Part shown: piece by piece, positions 13,820 through 15,762 of the stretch
Numbering within the stretch: position 1 is the first letter of the stretch
Layout: every line of letters starts with the position of its first letter
DNA from: an uncultured Pseudomonadota bacterium
GTDB taxonomy: Bacteria; Myxococcota_A; Polyangia; HGW-17
DNA length: 15,762 nucleotides
Assembly: GCA_938004375.1 (NCBI GenBank)
Contig: CALKWH010000318.1
Location: forward strand, 1-15,762
Reading direction: 5' to 3'
Position numbers and translations under genes: made by a program
Notes under the pieces: generated by a model
The model's database searches: none
What the model was told of the DNA's origin: nothing
Seen by the model: only the letters and a program-made list of their open reading frames with translations

Positions 13820-15609
13820 TTATCGGGGCGGGAGCGACTCCAGCAAGAAGCCCTCGCGAACGAGGACCACGTCGGCGGGCTCCACGTCGGGGGCGCACAG
13901 CGCCAGCACGTCCTGCGGGCGGATCTGGGAGGTGGTCAGGTTGCGGATGTGCATCCGCAGCGTCACCCGGGGGCCGAGCTCCTCGACCTCGAGGTGGGAG
14001 AGCGACGGGCGCGCGTCGAAGATGCGGTCCGGCTTTCCCGGGTGGGAGCGGGTCAGTTCCAGGGTGGGGGACGAAAGGAGCGCGGCGACGCGGAACCGCA
14101 GTTCGGCCGGGTCCACGGCGTCGGCGGGGAGGCGGATGGCGACCACCGCGTGGGTGATGCGCCGGGCCAGCCCGGGCGCGTCCGGGGGCAGGCGCTCGAG
14201 GGAGGTGAACGTGAGGTCCCGCACCGTGCTGGCGTTGAGCCGCGCGAGCACCTCGGCCGGGTCGCCGGGCTCGCGTTCCAGGTGGACCTCGAGCAGCTCG
14301 CGCTCCCCCTCGGTGCGGTGGCCCAGGGCCGGTCCGAAGGTCATCTTCGGCTTGGGATGGAAGCCCTCGGTGTAGCGGGGGACCAAACCGGCGGCGCGCA
14401 GGATGCGGGGGAAGTGATCGATCATCTCCAGGTGCGAGAGGAAGACCGCGTGGCCCGTCTTGGAATAGGTCAGGAGGATGCGGCAGGGGCTCGTCGAGGT
14501 CTGGACACCCTGGCCGGCGGAAAGCGACTGGAGGTCGACCCTCTCCATCTCCGCGAGGATCGCCCGCTTGGCGGCCGCCTCGGTCCGGGTGTCGCAGCCC
14601 ACCCCGCAGCCGTGACACACCAGGTCCCGGCCGGAGCCGTCGAATACCAGGCAGGGGGGCGTGGGCTCTCCGGCCAGCGCGCGGGCGTGCTCGGCCTTCA
14701 GGAAGGCGCGGGAGACCCCGCAGTCGACTTGTCCCCACGGGGTCGGTTCGTCCCAGGAGCGCGCGGCCAGGAAGGCCTCGGGGTCCACGGCGCACTCCTG
14801 GAAGGCGCGGGTCCACAGGTCCGGGCGGAAGTGGTCGCGCCAGCCGTCGAAGCGGGCGCCGGCGCGATAGGCCGCCAGGATGACGGGGCCCAGGGTGCGG
14901 TCGCCGCGGGAGAACACGGCCTCGAGCACGCTCTCGACGGGGTTGTGGAAGCGCAAGGAGAGGACGCGGGGGTTGGCGCAGGACTCGATGAGGCGGTGCT
15001 TATCGCGCAGCGCGGCCACCGGCGTCATGGCCAGGGTCTCGAAGGGCGTGTGGGGCTTCGGGACGAAGTTCGACACCGAGCACGTGACGCGGGGGGGCTT
15101 TCCGGCGGCGGCGCGCTGGGCGGTGCGATGCACCTGGTGCCCCAGCTCGGCGATGGCGCGCAGGTCCTCGTCGGTCTCGGTGGGCAGCCCGCACATGAAG
15201 TACAACTTGATGCGGCTGTAGCCCTTCGCGGCCACGAAGGCCACCGTGGCCAGCAGGTCCTGGGTCGTCACGTTCTTGTTGATGACGTTGCGCAGGCGGT
15301 CGGTCGCCGCCTCGGGGGCGAAGGTGAGCCCGCCGCCGCGCCCGGTGCGCAGGGCCTCCACCACGGCCTCGGAGAGGTTGTACGCCCGCAGGGAGGCCAC
15401 CGACAGGGAGCCGTCGGCGCCGCCGATGACGCAGGCCAGCTTCGTCAGGAGCGTGTCCACGCCCGTGTAGTCGAGGGTGGACAGGGCGGTGAGGCCGATC
15501 TCCTGCTGGCCGAGCTCGCCCAGGGCGCGGGCCGCCTGGTCGAACACCTCGCGCGGCGGGCGCTCGCGAAACGGCCGGTAGGTCATGCCGGCCTGGCAGA
15601 ACCGGCAGC
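13820..15609 (-). CDS. Radical SAM/DUF2344 protein (TIGR03960/TIGR03936), N-terminus missing
   Basis: The last 595 codons of a radical SAM protein fused to DUF2344. The visible part opens with CRFCQAGMTYRPFRER, the end of the family's CX3CX2C cluster motif; the first Cys and the whole N-terminal domain are lost at the adapter junction. Radical SAM family segments follow (LTALSTLDYTG, GLTFAPEAATDRLRNVINKN, GYSRIKLYFMCGLPTETDEDL). Next is a hinge with PWGQVDCGVSRAFLKAEH and a Cys cluster, CHGCGVGC. From ~370 to the end is DUF2344 (LLTYSKTGHAVFLSHLEMIDHFPRI split by the usual loop, then EGFHPKPKMTFGPALG). The family's reaction is not established; in many genomes it neighbours RNase G/ribosomal genes. 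Frames reading past 15609 into 15745 include translated adapter and are spurious. Confidence 0.9.
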
Positions 15610-15675
15610 AGATCGGAAGAGCACACGTCTGAACTCCAGTCCCCGAATACCATATCGTATGCCGTCTTCTGCTTG
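15610..15675 (-). other. Illumina TruSeq adapter with index (assembly artefact)
   Basis: AGATCGGAAGAGCACACGTC begins at 15610 and continues as TruSeq adapter to AGTC at 15641. The index position 15644-15651 reads CGAATACC, which is the reverse complement of the left-end index apart from one base. 15652-15675 match the P7 arm ending CCGTCTTCTGCTTG, with one mismatch. Not genomic. Its reverse translation (containing SSRRRHTIWYS and VQTCALPI) is a known database contaminant type. Confidence 0.98.
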
Positions 15676-15762
15676 AAAAAAAAACAACAAACAAAAATAC
15701 AAAAACAAAAAAAAAAAATATAAATAAAAACACAGATACATACAAGCTACAAACAAACTGAT
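15676..15762. other. A-rich read-through tail (sequencing artefact)
   Basis: After the adapter the sequence becomes almost all A with scattered C and T. This is typical of base calling beyond the end of the library fragment. No biological feature should be called here. Confidence 0.92.

Noticed and set aside
46..15609. tRNA or rRNA genes
   Set aside because: No cloverleaf, CCA end or conserved rRNA segment was recognised by eye on either strand.
13949..15676. 575-codon plus-strand frame opposite the radical SAM/DUF2344 gene
   Set aside because: It reads into adapter sequence at its end and lacks protein-like motifs.

Overview
The window is a GC-rich bacterial contig of 15.8 kb. It probably comes from a metagenome or draft-genome assembly, because both ends run into Illumina TruSeq adapter sequence carrying the same 8-nt index. 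Native DNA spans about 46-15609. Gene content suggests a Myxococcota / former Deltaproteobacteria-type lineage: a PilZ domain resembling the Myxococcus paralogue family TIGR02266, a large Ser/Thr kinase fused to an NTPase and helical repeats, a PEGA-domain membrane protein and a TamB-like protein. That placement is inferred from gene families only.

Layout. (1) 46-532, plus strand: the last 43 residues of DNA polymerase I (polA), then a 91-aa unknown protein with its own promoter candidate. (2) 533-996: a convergent, AT-richer non-coding block built of 6-bp-period, CG-spaced repeats arranged as nested inverted repeats. (3) 997-7629, minus strand: a tight four-gene unit transcribed from right to left. 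It encodes a secreted or lipid-anchored propeller-like protein, a PflX-like radical SAM protein, a Ser/Thr kinase-STAND ATPase, and TruC tRNA pseudouridine synthase. The junctions are a 4-bp ATGA overlap, an 11-bp gap and another 4-bp ATGA overlap. (4) 7803-10385, minus strand: a TamB-like (DUF490) envelope protein. (5) 10386-10532: a divergent promoter region. (6) 10533-13705, plus strand: a zinc-ribbon membrane protein and a PilZ-transmembrane-PEGA protein with an acidic Glu-Pro-Met tandem repeat. (7) 13820-15609, minus strand: a radical SAM/DUF2344 protein (TIGR03960/TIGR03936 type), truncated by the adapter exactly inside its CX3CX2C motif.

How it works together. The coupled minus-strand operon joins a signalling kinase, a radical SAM enzyme and an exported sensor-like protein to a tRNA modification gene, so coordinated expression is likely; a shared pathway is not shown. 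The TamB-like protein and the two plus-strand membrane proteins are envelope-associated. The main unexplained signal is the CG-spaced hexanucleotide repeat family. It recurs downstream of stop codons at four places and, between polA's neighbour and truC, folds into a large nested palindrome. No complete previously undescribed defence or mobile system was recognised.
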